In this document: piece after piece, positions 11,456 through 25,427 of the stretch
How the letters are laid out: every line of letters starts with the position of its first letter
How positions within the stretch are numbered: the stretch's first letter is position 1
Origin: Chytridium lagenaria
Lineage: Eukaryota; Chytridiomycota; Chytridiomycetes; Chytridiales; Chytridiaceae
DNA length: 64,000 nt
Direction of reading: 5' to 3'
NCBI GenBank assembly: GCA_025449115.1
Contig: JAHLKC010000038.1
Span: 215,953-279,952, forward strand
Translations under genes and position numbers: made by a program
Notes under the pieces: generated by a model
Seen by the model: the letters and a program-made list of their open reading frames with translations, nothing else
Told to the model about the DNA's origin: nothing
The model's database searches: none

Positions 11456-12532
11456 ATGGATTTCTTAAGTGGATATGGCAGCGAAAGTGATGATGACAGT
11501 CAAGTGCAGAAGGAACACACTTCCAAAAATGCTGCCTACTCTTTTTTCGACAGCTTACCTCCGCTGAAGTCCGATGCAAAGAGGTTGCGCGAGGAGGCTA
11601 CTGATGGCACTGAGAAACGGAAGAGAGTCCAGATCTTTGTAGATCTTCCAAAAGCGAGGCCGAAGGTCGAGGAATTGCCTGAGCCGTTGAAGAAAGAATC
11701 TCTTAAAAAGGGGTTGTTTGCCATTCTTCCACCTCCCAAAGCGCCCTCGAAGCCAGTACCCGACCCAAACACATTGGGGGTTTCCTCAATAAAGTCGTTC
11801 ATCCCACTCTCAGTCTCGAAGAATCGAATCTCTACAGAGACTGGGTCGGCATCAGAGTCAAGAAAGGGAACCATGGCTGCAGAGAATTTGGTAGAGGATT
11901 CATCAGATTCATTCTTTTCTCTGGATTTTAGCGAAGCCACGGCTGGAGAAAGTACTGGCGGGTAAGTCGTCCCAAGCTCGCCATGTTAGACGATGGTTGA
12001 TGTACCACTGCCTATGAACATGCCGGCAGGCTCTTCATATAACAGCTGTGAATATAATGATACAGAGCATGACCATACTGCTAGTGGCAGTCAAGCACCA
12101 ACGGACGAGATAATTCAATCAAGAGATGTGGGTTTGATGCGCCGAAGCAAGCGGGGTCAAAGGAAGCACCTATACAGTTCCTTGAAGTTTCCCAAACCGA
12201 GCAATTAGGGGACACTTGGAGAATGGAGTCGCAGAGGAACCTTACGAGAGACAGACCGAATATGGGCAGTTTGGGCAGCTTTGAGGTTTGGCCACACTGT
12301 CCCTATTTTTCCCTCTATCAACTTTTTAATTTAATAATAAGGCTGCGAAGCCGACGTACATGGGCAAGAAGAGGCACAACATTATGGCGTTGGCTTATGA
12401 TGCGAAAAGTATGTGTTTTTTTCGTTTACGACATCTTTCTAACTGACGTAAGTGCGTGAGGCTGAAATCGCGGATGCTTTTGCGTTGAGAAGGGCTCAGA
12501 AGAGCGCATCGCGTGCCAAATATGGATTTTAA
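11456..12532 (+). CDS. PRCC: PRCC-domain protein (probable splicing-associated nuclear factor)
   Basis: The N-terminus MDFLSGYGSESDDDS is typical of PRCC proteins (a short LxxYGSDSD motif). A low-complexity Pro/Lys middle part follows (LFAILPPPKAPSKPVPDP). The conserved PRCC C-terminal block is spliced from two or more exons: KPTYMGKKRHNIMALAYDAK (about 12350-12410), then after an intron REAEIADAFALRRAQKSASR ending AKYGF, the family's characteristic C-terminus. PRCC interacts with splicing factors and the mitotic checkpoint protein MAD2B in mammals; here only the family is certain. The linker exons between about 11965 and 12340 are less clear because several introns and one frame change fall there. 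The start codon is 8 bp from that of RBM18 on the other strand. Confidence 0.85.
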
Positions 12533-12621
12533 GCCTCAGACTTTTGGCGTGTAAATAAACAGTAAAAAATTAGGAACATCGAGGCAATATTTGAAAAAAA
12601 GAAAACTTTCTTCGAATTACC

Positions 12622-12986
12622 ATGTTTGCAAGAGTCTGTGGATTGCTGTCAGCAAGCCAAGTGACCTCCCGGTTCCAGATCCTGCGGCCACAGATTCGAT
12701 TTCTTACTTACGAAAAGAAGTCGAACAGTGATCTCCCTGGGTACATCCTTCCAAGGCAACGGACAAAGACATCATGGTACAAGAAGATGCTCAGGTTAGA
12801 CCCGATGAACAGTTGACGTTCTGACGCAAAACTACTTAATCGCAGATGAAGTTTTTTAGAATGAGATTTGGAAAGTCGGGACAGAGGCCGAGACAGCCTC
12901 GGTATGGAAGGGATGATGGCGTTGAGCAAGATGAACTTATAATCCGCTGGTTTCGTTCGTTCTTAAACTTGTTATCATCTCACTAA
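12622..12986 (+). CDS. Small basic protein, probably mitochondrial (unrecognised)
   Basis: The protein begins MFARVCGLLSASQVTSRFQ, an Arg/Ser-rich, acid-free N-terminus of the kind used for mitochondrial import. It continues through SDLPGYILPRQRTKTSWYKKM. Splicing out 12795-12859 joins this to RMRFGKSGQRPRQPRYGRDDG and gives about 100 residues ending at 12986; without splicing the frame stops at 12816. The very basic composition and size recall a mitochondrial ribosomal or assembly protein, but I cannot name a family. It starts 89 bp after the PRCC stop. Confidence 0.5.
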
Positions 12987-13180
12987 TATAGTGTATACCA
13001 ACTCCTTCAGCGCCTTTCATACAATTCAGTCACCCTCGCTTACACCCCCGCCTGCCCCCCGCTTGCTTGTCGCTATCAGCTTGTACTCTTGTTCTAAACA
13101 GAATAAAACCGCATGTATTTAACGTTGTAAATTTCAGGCCAAGGTCACATACATGTAGAACAAGTATACTTACATGAGTT

Positions 13181-13585
13181 TTTGCCTCTATTCCCCAAAG
13201 GAGAGGTAGGGCCACAAATACATTAAAGGGGGAGGTGTAAAGTAATGATAAAGGGTTATAGGCGTTATGGGGCTTGTTGTCGTCTGCTGATCGCCGAGGA
13301 ACTGGGCCGTGGAGAGGGTGCTGCCTCCCTTCACCTGATTGATGCAGCGCCATAAAGTCCCTGTTCCATATAGTGAAGCAATTCGTGAATACGGACTCTT
13401 TGACTAGATCTTACGTTCTTTACTTTGATGATGACAGATACGATGAATAGAAAAAAAATGAGGTGAGTTAGTTTTGATAGGTGAGAGGGTGTGATGGAGT
13501 GATGATGAAGGATTAGACATACCGAACTCGCTGGCATGGACACACTAGTGAAGACAGCCGCTTGTCCTGCGTTAGAAAACCGCAT
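13181..13585 (-). CDS. Small unrecognised gene divergent from MSH3
   Basis: Minus-strand reading gives [20 protein letters not shown] up to a GTATGT donor near 13522. An acceptor near 13432 leads into VRSSQRVRIHELLHYMEQGL and further GAAS. A second possible intron leads to STLSTAQFLGDQQTTTSP and an end near 13181. Two good splice signals and consistent amino-acid texture support a real gene, but no family is recognised. Its start codon overlaps the longest possible MSH3 start, so one of the two starts is probably wrong. Confidence 0.35.
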
Positions 13586-16500
13586 GTCACCAAATCTACT
13601 TTGAATGAATCTACTGTAACCCTCAAACGAAGCAACTTGTCAATGCTAGGGCTAGGGGACACCATTGACCGATCTATGTCAAAGGACAGCATGGACATTG
13701 ACAATGACGAAGTAATCTCATCCAGAAAGAGACCCGCCTCTCAGGACAGTGAGAGCAGTTATAAAAAAAGGTCTCCCTGCAAAAGAACGCCAGGAAAACA
13801 AATGGACCACCTTCCGGACAACGCACCATTTCATCATTCTTCCAAAGGAAGGACGCCTCTGTATCAGCCGTGAAGCCCACTCCAATATCTCCTAACAAGC
13901 CATTCGAAAACATGAGCATCTTTGCCAGCAAGAATGATGCCATTGTGGAGGATAAGCCGCAGTCTTCTCCATTGCGACGAGCATTGCCAAAATCCGATTC
14001 GGACGATGATCGAGACACTGTTTTGATGAAGCCGAGGAAAAAATCCAAACGCATCATTGAGGATGAGGAGGATGAGGAGAAGCATCCCGTACCAAGCATG
14101 GAAGTCGACATAAGAAATACAACTCAGTCAAGCGTGGAATCGGTTAGGTTTGGTAAAAATCGTGATGCAAAACCAACCCTTGTCACAGAAAAGCTCTGGC
14201 CCCAGCCAATCCTTTACACGACGCCACTGCTAAAGCGAAGATCCGTGAAAGGTTCTTAAGGCGTTTTGACATTACCAACACTACTGAAGACGAAGATGGT
14301 GTCAATGCTGAGGATGAACGGGAGGAAGTTGTGTTAGCTCGCATGCAAGCCGAAACAAAGTCTCGAAAGTCTGCAAAGAACATCAAATACACTCCATTGG
14401 AGCAGCAGTACCTTGACATCAAGAAAAAGCATCCGGATTGCCTCCTTGTGGTAGAAGTAGGATACAAGTTCCGTTTTTTCGAAGAAGACGCATTGGTATT
14501 GTAGCATTCTCGTCATCTTTTGTTTAATAATGTATTTCAAAATTCGTGTAATTTAGACGGCCTCAAAGGTAATGATTTAAACAAAAGTACCTAATAGAGA
14601 TTAAGTTTTGAATATTGTTGCTATAAGGATAAGAACATGTACGGCGCATCTATACCAACGCAAAGATTGAATGTTCACGCGAAAAAGTTCGTTATTGGTG
14701 TCCTTTTCGTCACTAATTTTCCTTGTAGACTCGTTCAACTCGGATATAAAGGTATCTGAATAATCGGGGGTTTTCTTATTCTGGTACAGTTGGCATCGTT
14801 CGACAAACGGAGACTGCCGCAATCAAAGGTTTACGAGATAGCTATGTTCTCATCTAATTTTCTAAGCTGCCGGTGACAACAAGTCCGCGCCATTCCAACG
14901 AAAATTAACAAACATATATACGCGAAGGAACATATATGGATGATTTAGACACGGAAGATACTTTATTGAAGTTCAGCCATCATATATCTGATGTGCATAT
15001 ATGAGGAGCCAAGCAAAGATGGTGACGACAAAGCCATCATCTCGCTTCTTGTGAGGATTCTCGCAGAATTTCTGAGGAAATACTGACTTCTTTTAAGGCT
15101 GTTCAACTTGGGACAGGTGAAATTGTCTATGACTCTTTTGTGGATGGTGCACTGAGAAATGAGCTTGAGACTCGGATGCATCATTTATCACCAGCCGAGA
15201 TTATTTTACCTCTAGAAAAACTGAGCACTTTGACTGAACGATCGATTGAATATTGGTCGACACGGTACATAGATGATTTTCTTAATTTGATATCAATATT
15301 TAATAGCTCTGGTCCGGACGGAGAAGTTGTCAGAATTGAACGTCTTAAGGACGCTTTTAAAAATGCGTCAGACGGTATAGCGGTCGAAAGATTCCTACTT
15401 ACATTTACAGCACGCCAAAAGCTTCACGAGTTTTACGAGGCTCAGAAAACAACGCTTCAAAAGCATCATCAGCAATTGGTTTGCCCTTGCTGTCAACAAG
15501 AAACTTACTTAAAGTAGATCTTTTTGGGTCCATACTTTTACTACCTGACGCCGTTATTATTTGCCTCAGCGCACTGAGGAACTACTTGACAGAATTTCAC
15601 CTGGAACATGTTCTACTTTTATCCAACTCCTTTACTTCTTTTTCATCAGTCGGCCACATGGTTTTGAGCGGAACTGCTATGGAGCAACTTGAGATTTACC
15701 GTGCAGCTGGGCAAACAGAGGATAGGGGGGCTCACGGAAGTTTGCTTTGGATTTTGGACCATACACAAACCAAGTTTGGCAGTAGACTTTTGCGTAAATG
15801 GATTGGAAAGCCTCTGGTTAATGCAGAGTATGGATTGCTTCATAGCCTGGTGTTTAAAACTGATTATTTTGAAGAAAGTTGAATGCCAGAGTTGCCGCAG
15901 TCGAAGAAGTCCTAAAACTTGTGGAAGATGGTGATGTTTACATTAAGAAGTTTAGGGGGGTTTTAGCTCAGCTACCAGGTTAAGAAAAATATTGGTTGGT
16001 TATTAACTTATTAGATCTTGAGAAGGCCTTATCTCGCGTTCATTTGGGCCGGATACCTCCATTAGAACTCTGCAATTTTCTTGTCGCGCTCGAGAAAGCT
16101 TCGATATGCTTCGTAGATTTTGGAAAAAGCATATGCTCCCCTCTCCTTCAAGAAATTCTGAGTGAGCTTCCAACTGTAAAGCCAATATGCCAGGAATATC
16201 TTCTACAAATGAATGAAAAGGCGGCTAAGAGTGGCGATAAAAGAGACCTTTTCGTTGACGAAGAGAAATATCCAGACATTACTAAGTTTAAGAAAGTACT
16301 CAAACTCAAGTTTGCTTTGCTTAACTTTCTAGGAAATAGAGCGCATTAAGAAAAATTTAGAAGAAATTCTTGAAGGCGTGCGGAAAGAACTTAAGAAGTC
16401 CGATTTGCAATATGCAACTGTGGCAGGAGTTGAGGTTAGAAATTTATGTATAGCAACGTAAACCAACATCATGAAACCAGTATTTGATCGAAGTTACAGC

Positions 16501-18032
16501 AAAAGCTTCGAACAAAGTGCCGTCGGATTGGGTGAAAGTTAATAAGTAAGTTATACTCACCAGAAAATCCTGACGTCTTAGCACAAAAGCCGTCTCACGC
16601 TTTCACACACCTGAAGTTCTGGGTAAGCACCCAAAAGAGAAAAAAAAAAGGCTTTATTTATCATGCTCATTTTATGTAGAGGAAATGAGAAATCTAGAGT
16701 TCGTTCGCGAGCAGTTGTCGGCCGCCGCTGAAAAGGCATTTATAAAATTTACAGAGTAGGCTCTTACTACGTTAAACATAACTCATTTCAATCACACTTC
16801 TAAGAGAGGTATCAGAAAGTTACGAAGAATTTAAACAAGCCATTCGTCACATTGCTACTTTTGATTGCTTGATGTCATTAGGTAAGATAAACTAAAAAGA
16901 AGACTTAATGTTGATGTAGTTATTAGCAAGAGTAGCAGGTCAGCCGGGTTATGTTAAACCTATGATTGTTCAAGAGCCCATTATAGAAGTTACAGAAGCA
17001 CGGCATCCAATTGTGGAATCCCTTATGCCGACCTATGTTTCGAATGACATTCACCTTAACGTGAGTTAAGAATTTAATCAAACTTCTAATAGTTATTTCA
17101 GTCCGAAGAGCGTTGTCTTCTCATCACTGGGTGATATATTCTCCTTGAGGAAGTAAACTAAAGGCTTTGTTTTCTTACAGACCAAATATGGGCGGAAAGT
17201 CTAGTTATATTCGACAAGTAGCATTAATTGTAATTATGGGGCAAATCGTAGGTACTAAGTCGTTGTTGCATTTTTTAAAGCTCTGTAGGGCTCTTACGTG
17301 CCAGCCGCTTCTGCAAAAATAGGCATCTTTGACGCTGTCTTTACTCGTATGGGAGCTTGCGATGATATTTCAAAGGGGCAATCTACGTTTATGAAGGAAC
17401 TTTCGGAGACATCTGACATCCTTCGTCAAGCGACACATCGATCTCTTGTGATTTTGGACGAACTAGGAAGGGGTACTTCTACCCACGATGGCACAGCTAT
17501 AGCATATGCGACGCTTAAGTACATGCTTACCGATATCAAGTGCACCACACTTTTCGTCACCCATTATCCTACATTGGGTTCTCTGGAAGAGTCCTTTTCA
17601 CCTTTGTTGAAATGCTGTCATATGGGCTTTATGGAGCATGAGAACGCAGAGAGTAAGTGTGCCTTTATTTCAGCCATCTAATAGTTGTAGCTGGAGCAGT
17701 TATAACGTTTTTGTACAAATTAACAAGCGGGTTAGCAACAAGATCATACGGGTAAGAGTGATCCCGAAAGAATAATATCCTAACAAACAAGTTTAAACGT
17801 GGCAAAATTGGCTTCACTGCCAGACGATGTGATCGCAACGGCCAAGGTGCAGTCTGAAAGAATTGAGCATATGGATGAAGACCACAAGTATGAGTCCATG
17901 TGAGTAATTTTCGACTCTCTTCATAGACTTATCACATGCAATAGGGTTCGAGTGCGGAAGAGGCTTTTTAGTGAGCTCTGGGGCAGCCCGCAGGCATCAG
18001 ATTTATTGGATATAGTACACACAGGCCCGTGA
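13562..18032 (+). CDS. MSH3: DNA mismatch repair protein MSH3 (MutS-beta subunit)
   Basis: Partner of MSH2 in MutS-beta, which recognises insertion/deletion loops. In order: a PCNA-binding PIP box QRTISSFF (about 13820-13845); the MutS I block [18 protein letters not shown] and [14 protein letters not shown] (14384-14495); several tiny exons with [22 protein letters not shown] and [12 protein letters not shown]; the connector [17 protein letters not shown]; the lever [21 protein letters not shown]; and the clamp. The ATPase has [17 protein letters not shown] (split by an intron), [37 protein letters not shown] and FVTHYPTLG. The end is [20 protein letters not shown]. About 15-20 introns of 35-60 nt are present, and frame breaks occur near 13770, 14200, 14970 and 15520. 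Starts at 13642 or 13678 are also possible. All ATPase motifs are intact. Confidence 0.95.
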
Positions 18033-18183
18033 AGGGCTTCACCTTTTAGCTGATTACTTATAAATCAATAAAAGCTCCTTAAACTCGCCAGCACCGTCAA
18101 CCTTCACCCGCCTTGACCAACAAAGAATTAGGGTACCGAGGCTAATTCTGACAAATCAAAAAGCCTCAGTTCCATCACATTCC

Positions 18184-19304
18184 ATGACAGAACTGAACAG
18201 TGCCGATACCCATAAGCTCCTGGTAGGTCAAAACATAGCTGGCCATAGGCTAAGACTTAGGGTAATGAATTTTTTGCCGCTGGGCGGTTTACGGATGCAA
18301 TAGACGAATATTCGAAAGCGATCATTAAAAACCAAGGTAAAGATCTCTCTGCCTACAGTATTACTTAAAAGGAAGTAATGCGATATACTTTTCCAATCGA
18401 GCAAACTGCTATTTCAAATTAGAAAGGTATCAGCAATGTGTTTCGGATTGCGAGAGGGCCACACAGCTTGATTTCAAAATATGTCAAGGCGTATTATCAA
18501 TGGGCCAAATCAGCAGTGAATCTGGCGCAGTATAATGAGGCGCTCAGCTGTTTACGCAAAGGTAGTGTCGGATTTTGTTGAAGGCTACTGATCCCATGTG
18601 AAGCGTATAATTTGGGGGTGGAGCAAGGAGTTCCTTACATTGAAGATATTGCGGCTTTGATGAGAAAAAACTAAAGCTAAGAAATGGGAAATGGAGGACG
18701 AGAAAAGAAGAGAGACGAATTCAGATATTTACAGGTATTTGATCGTTTAGAAATAGCCGTGACCTTTTATGGAGATATCTACGCACACTTATCGAACGAG
18801 ATCGTCAAAAACAAAAGGCCCAACTTTCTTTTGACGATCGTGAGAGCCGGGATGAAGTTGATCAAAGTTTTGACGATCGTTTATCCCAACTTAGCGTTCT
18901 AGTTGCTATTGCCGAAGAGGATGCAAAGGTTTTGAATAATTTCTTAATACTCAACTTATTAGATTGAAAGAAAAGGGAGGTTCCCGACGCATTTATCGGC
19001 AAGATTTCTTTTGAACTGATGACTGATCCTGTCATAGGACCTTCTGGTATCACGTAAGTTGATTTAGGATGCTTTTTTTTTCTAACTAAAACCATATCAG
19101 TTATGATAGATCTGAGATCCTGACCCATTTGCGAAAAATAGGGAAATGGGACCCTATTGCTAGGACACCCATGACGGAAAAAGACTTAATACCTAACCTC
19201 GCATTGAAAGGTTTTTTTGATAGCGTTATTTTTTTTTAATTAATCTTGTTTCAGAGGTCATCGATGCTTTTTTAGAGAAAAACGGTTGGGCAGCCGACTA
19301 TTGA
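18184..19304 (+). CDS. STUB1: CHIP-type E3 ubiquitin ligase (TPR + U-box)
   Basis: Co-chaperone ligase that binds Hsp70/Hsp90 tails through TPR repeats and ubiquitinates clients through a U-box. Visible: first TPR helix pair GNEFFAAGRFTDAIDEYSKA (about 18265), a later TPR YYQWAKSAVNLAQYNEALSC (about 18492), a charged coiled-coil linker, and the U-box KISFELMTDPVIGPSGIT (18999-19053). After an intron come YDRSEILTHLRKIGKWDPI, ARTPMTEKDLIPNLALK and EVIDAFLEKNGW with stop at 19302-19304. The gene is full length for CHIP (about 280 residues) with at least six short introns; one or two frame changes fall in the linker (18680-18930). The start ATG at 18184 begins MTELNSADTHKLL, 150 bp after the MSH3 stop. 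Confidence 0.9.
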
Positions 19305-19519
19305 TATACGGTGCCTTTACCGATTAATGTAAATCTAGTTGGTGGCTTGTGGGTGTACATTACGAAGTCACGACTATAGACCAAGAATGGTGCCTGGATT
19401 CTTGTTTCGTCAAAGTTTTAGGATTTAAATCCTGTTCGGCTCTTTATTAGGAGGCAATCTTTGGGATGTTTGCATATATACCTCATTGTATTTAATAAAA
19501 GAAGGAAGAAAGGAAGATA

Positions 19520-22500
19520 GTGCCAACTGTGCCTCAAAACCATTATTTTCTGAACGTTTTTTCTTTTTTGGAATCAACTTTACTGGAATGGATTTCGTTC
19601 TCACGGTTGCGCACGTTGCAATCTCAACCACAGAACATTAGAAACATTTGTATTCTAGCCCACGTCGGTGAGTTTGGAGCGAGCATTAGCTGGTCTAACT
19701 GGTTTAACGTCTATAGATCATGGTAAAGTTGGAACATGCCCAACACTGAATTGATAACATATATAGGCAAGACAACATTATCAGATTCCTTATTGGCATC
19801 CAATGGAATAATTAGCTCAAAACTAGCGGGAAAGGTTCGATATCTGGATTCTAGGGAAGATGAGCAGGAAAGAGGCATTACTATGATGAGTCTTCTGGAA
19901 TATCTCTTTACTTTAAGATCATTCGGCGTCTTGTCGCTGGCGGCGAAGGTTTGATCTCACTTTAACTTTTGAGGTTTGATTGTAACGAAACTGTAGAGAC
20001 GCAAGAAGAGCAGGAATATCTTATTAATCTTATTGATTCCCCCGGCCATGTCGATTTTCTGCGCTACATAGTGTCGACAGCCTCGAGGCTCTGTGATGGT
20101 GCATTGGTTTTGGTAGACGCAGTGGAGGGTGTTTGCACCCAAACGCATGCAGTACTTCGCCAGGCGTTTACTGAAAACGTCAGGCCGGTTCTGGTTCTTA
20201 ACAAGATGGATCGCTTGATCACAGAGTTGAAGATGACACCCTTGGAGGCTTATCAGCATCTCAACAACATCCTTGGACAGGTTAATGCCATCATCGGAAC
20301 TTTTCATACAGAGAATTTGATTGCGGATGATGCCCGACAATATGAGGAGGCAAAGGCGCAAAGGGAAGCTCATAAGGATGATGGTGCGGAAACAGCAGAA
20401 TGGGTTTTGGAAGACAGGGACGATTCGCATCTTTACTTTTCTCCAGAGGCAGGCAACGTAATTTTCTCAAGTGCTATTGACGGATGGGCTTTCAGGTAGG
20501 ATTGCATTGGATTTATTGACGTTTTTAATCTGCTTTTGATGACAGAATAGACCAGTTTGCTGCAATATATGCGGCAAAAATGAAAGTAAAGGAGTCTATT
20601 CTCAAAAAGGCTCTTTGGGGCGACTTTTATTTTGATCCTAAAACTAAAAGAGCCATTGGATCTCAAGGGTTAAAGGGCCGAAACTTAAAACCGTTCTTTG
20701 TGCAATTTATATTAGACAACATTTGGGCCGTGTACGATTCTGTTTATGAGTAGGATTTGCTGTTTGCCATGTCTGATTATGACCTAGAGATCGGACAAAA
20801 CTCGAGAAGATTATTACAACACTTAATGTCAAAGTTCTGCCACGAGATTTAAAGTCAAAGGATGGTAAAGCTCTATTGGCCTTGATCATGAGTCAATGGC
20901 TGCCAATATCCTCGACAATTCTTGTGACCGTAGTGGAACAGCTTCCTTCTCCTATCGCCGCCCAGACCACTAGAATACCAAAGATTTTGGGCTCGCCTTT
21001 AGGCGGAACCCGCACCGACTACTCCAAGCTTGAATGACGATACTGGAACTCTCTTATGATATGTGATGCAAAGACTTCAACTACTATTGCCTATATCAGC
21101 AAAGTATTTAGTGTTTCAAACGATATGCTGCCTAAAGGAAGGAAAGGGTAATCTTTCTGCAGATCAATTACGGGAGCGGAGAAGAATAGCGTTGCTTAAG
21201 CAGGCGACAAGGCCCGGGGTGAAGATGTTGGACCTGAAGGGGAAGGGTCTGCTGAAGTAATTTCCACTTATGACATCCAAGATGGAAACGACACTGCAGG
21301 ATACGTCAATGACGAAACTCTCGTGGGCTTTGCGAGAATATATAGCGGTACTATAAAAGTGGGACAAAAGATCTTTGTGTTGGGTCCGAAGTACAATCCG
21401 TCAAAGCCCACGGAACATTGCTCAGAAATTGTAGTTCAGCGCCTTTTCCTTTTGATGGGAAGAGAATTAGAGGACTTGGACGAGGTTCCAGCCGGAAACG
21501 TCTTTGGAATTTCTGGGATTGATCTTCATGTTTTAAAGACTGCAACCTTAAGCACTACTCAATTGTGCCCTAGTTTCGGAAAGCTGACGGGTGAAGCACC
21601 AATTCTTAGGGTTGCACTAGAGCCAGAGAATCCTGGTGCGTTATATCACTGGTAATTTATTTTTAAATGTTTCGTAGGTCAAATGGCGAAATTGGTACAT
21701 GGTCTTCATCTCCTTAATCAAGCAGATCCATGCGTAGAAGTGTTTCTTCAGGAGACAGGTGAGCACGTCATTGTAACTGCCGGAGAACTACACCTCGAGG
21801 TAGGTACAGTAATTTTGAATCTCAGCCAACAGTTTTCTCTAGAGATGTATCAAGGACTTGAGAGAGCGATTTGCAAAGATCGAAATTAGCGTCTCTCAGC
21901 CTATCGTACCCTTTCGCGAAACCCTTTCTTACCAACCAGCGATTCAATCGCCATCTGAATCGGTAAAGCAAACAAAAGACAATATCAAAGAAAGCGTCAG
22001 TGACGAAGAGGACCGAGGTACTAGCTATTTAAAGGAGGATGGAGAGTCTGGAGAAAAGTCAGAAGAGAAAACAACATACCCGGTGGGAACTGTCGTTGTC
22101 TCAACATCAAATCAACTCGCTACCATCCGTGTACGGGCAGTGCCACTCCCTCGTAACGTCATTTCGGTTCTTGATTCTCACGCGGCAAGCTTGAAACAGC
22201 TTATGGAATCTGGAGATGTCAAAAAGAAAATGCGCGCAAAGCTTGGGGAAGTTGCAAAAGTAGTTGATGATCCTGCTTTGCACAGGTTAATCACAGATCT
22301 CAATGAAGCGTTTAAACACGCTTCGCAGGACTCAGACCTGATTGATAAGGAAGTTTTTTCAGGCGTCACGGAGAGGTACATATAATATTATTCCTTAGGC
22401 TAATCAATAACAGAATTTGGGCGTTTGGACCACGGGATGTGGGGGCAAATATTTTTGTGAATATGCTTCAGGATGAAACGTAGGAATTTGGTATCTATCA

Positions 22501-23580
22501 CGACATGACATATTATCTTTTTTATCAATAAGTAAGGAAGGTAGCGATGAGGTCGACGATGAACAGGATGATGAACTACAGAGTGGAATGCAGACTCCTC
22601 GAAGTAATGCTACAGAGGACGAGACCCTTCAGAACTTTTCGACCCAAAAAATATTGCGGAGCGTTGAAAATGCGATGCGGACTGGTTTTCAATTAGCTAC
22701 ATCTGCTGGTCCGCTTTGTGCGAGCCTATGGAAGGCGTGGCTTTTTTCTTAGAAGAATTTAGTGTCAAATCGGACCTTTCAAATAGTAAGTCAGCTCTTA
22801 GTTATTGTTTCAGATACTCACTTCACCCTTAGCGAAAGCTCTCGGTAGCATTTTCGGGATTGGTCATAGCTACTATGAGAGATGCATGTAAGCAAGCATA
22901 CCTTCAGTGGTCGCCAAGGCTCTCATTGGCAATGTACTCCTGTGACCTTCAAGCACCTGGTGAGTGCACTGTTGATTGTTCTTTTTTCCCCCTTGTATCC
23001 TACTTTTCCAGATCTAAATTTAAGTAGCGGAGGTTTTGGGTAAAGTTTACGCTGTGTTGGCAAAGAGGAAGGGAAGGATTCTATCTGAAGAATTGCGCGA
23101 GGGAACTCCGTTTTTTCCAGATTAAAGCCCTTCTTCCCGTCGTTGAAAGTATTGGATTTTCTGATGGTAAGTTAAGTCAACTTCAACCCTGAGAGTCAAC
23201 GAACCTATCTAACAATTATTTTATTTTCTCGGCTGCAGATATTCGAAAGAGGACCGCTGGTGCTGCGAGCCCGCAGCTTATTTTCCACGGGTATGTTGTT
23301 TACTTCATTGCCTAACTGACTTTTCTCATTTTTAGATTTGAAATTTGGACCAAGATCCATTCTGGGTTCCCAACACTGTGGAGGAGCTTGAGGACTTAGG
23401 AGAAAAAGCTGACCGCGATAATCTCGCTAAGAAGTACATGGAGGGCGTTAGGAAGCGAAAGGTAGAATTTGATTTATGGAAAGGGCGCGTTCTTAAGTTG
23501 ATCTTTGCGTATAGGGCATGTTTGTCGAAAAGAAAATTGTTGAGCACGCAGAGAAACAACGTACTCTCAAGGTGAAATGA
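19520..23580 (+). CDS. EFL1: Elongation factor-like GTPase 1 (EFL1/Ria1)
   Basis: EF2-like GTPase that, with SBDS, releases eIF6 from pre-60S ribosomes in the cytoplasm. Visible: [11 protein letters not shown] followed by D-H-GKTT assembled over a 6-nt exon (19717-19722); [26 protein letters not shown] (20037-20060); LNKMDRL (about 20196-20216); the EFL1-specific insert around [29 protein letters not shown] in domain [22 protein letters not shown] and VTAGELHLE in domain III; and the C-terminal tail [19 protein letters not shown] with stop at 23578-23580. Length matches the family (about 1000 residues or more). About ten short introns are present; frame breaks occur near 19885, 21000-21090, 21220 and 22740-23100. 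The start at 19520 is the least certain point. Confidence 0.94.
19717..19722 (+). other. Six-nucleotide micro-exon encoding part of the EFL1 P-loop
   Basis: The exon ATCATG lies between an upstream intron 19668-19716 (GTGAGT...TATAG) and a downstream intron 19723-19766 (GTAAAG...TATAG). With one base from the upstream exon and two from the downstream exon it gives GAT CAT GGC, the invariant Asp-His-Gly of the GTPase motif HVDHGKTT. No other reading restores this motif, so the tiny exon is well supported. Confidence 0.88.
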
Positions 23581-23747
23581 AGGCACGAAAGAAGCTGCCA
23601 GTCCGAGACCGTTTACTTTGACGCACAAGTGCAGGATGGCCTGACACCACCCATAAAACATTAAAAATAAAAATAAATTTTTTTGATTCGCCCAAAAGAA
23701 CACCGTCCGACAAGCATTCACAAACCCTCCCCAAAAAGAAGTCAATT

Positions 23748-25105
<1,358 letters not shown>

Positions 25106-25427
25106 GAACCAGTTACCTTACCAAACTCCCCATAAAATATTACTTCGACTCCTTTTACACTTTACACACATATCCTTCCTAAACTTCGTTGCCAGGGTGC
25201 TCCTGGCATTTACAAATTTTATAAGATTTTGACCCCAATAGATATATATATCTTAAAATGCTGTGTATCGCTTCCCGCACAGGGATTCTCAATTCAGTCA
25301 TACTCGTCCGTCAAAAGCTGAGCAATAAATCACTCTCCGTCTTCTAAAAATCAAAACAACCCCAACAACTGTAAAATTAGAGAATTCACTTTTCTCCCGA
25401 TTTTCCCTCTCCAAGTTATTCAGCACA

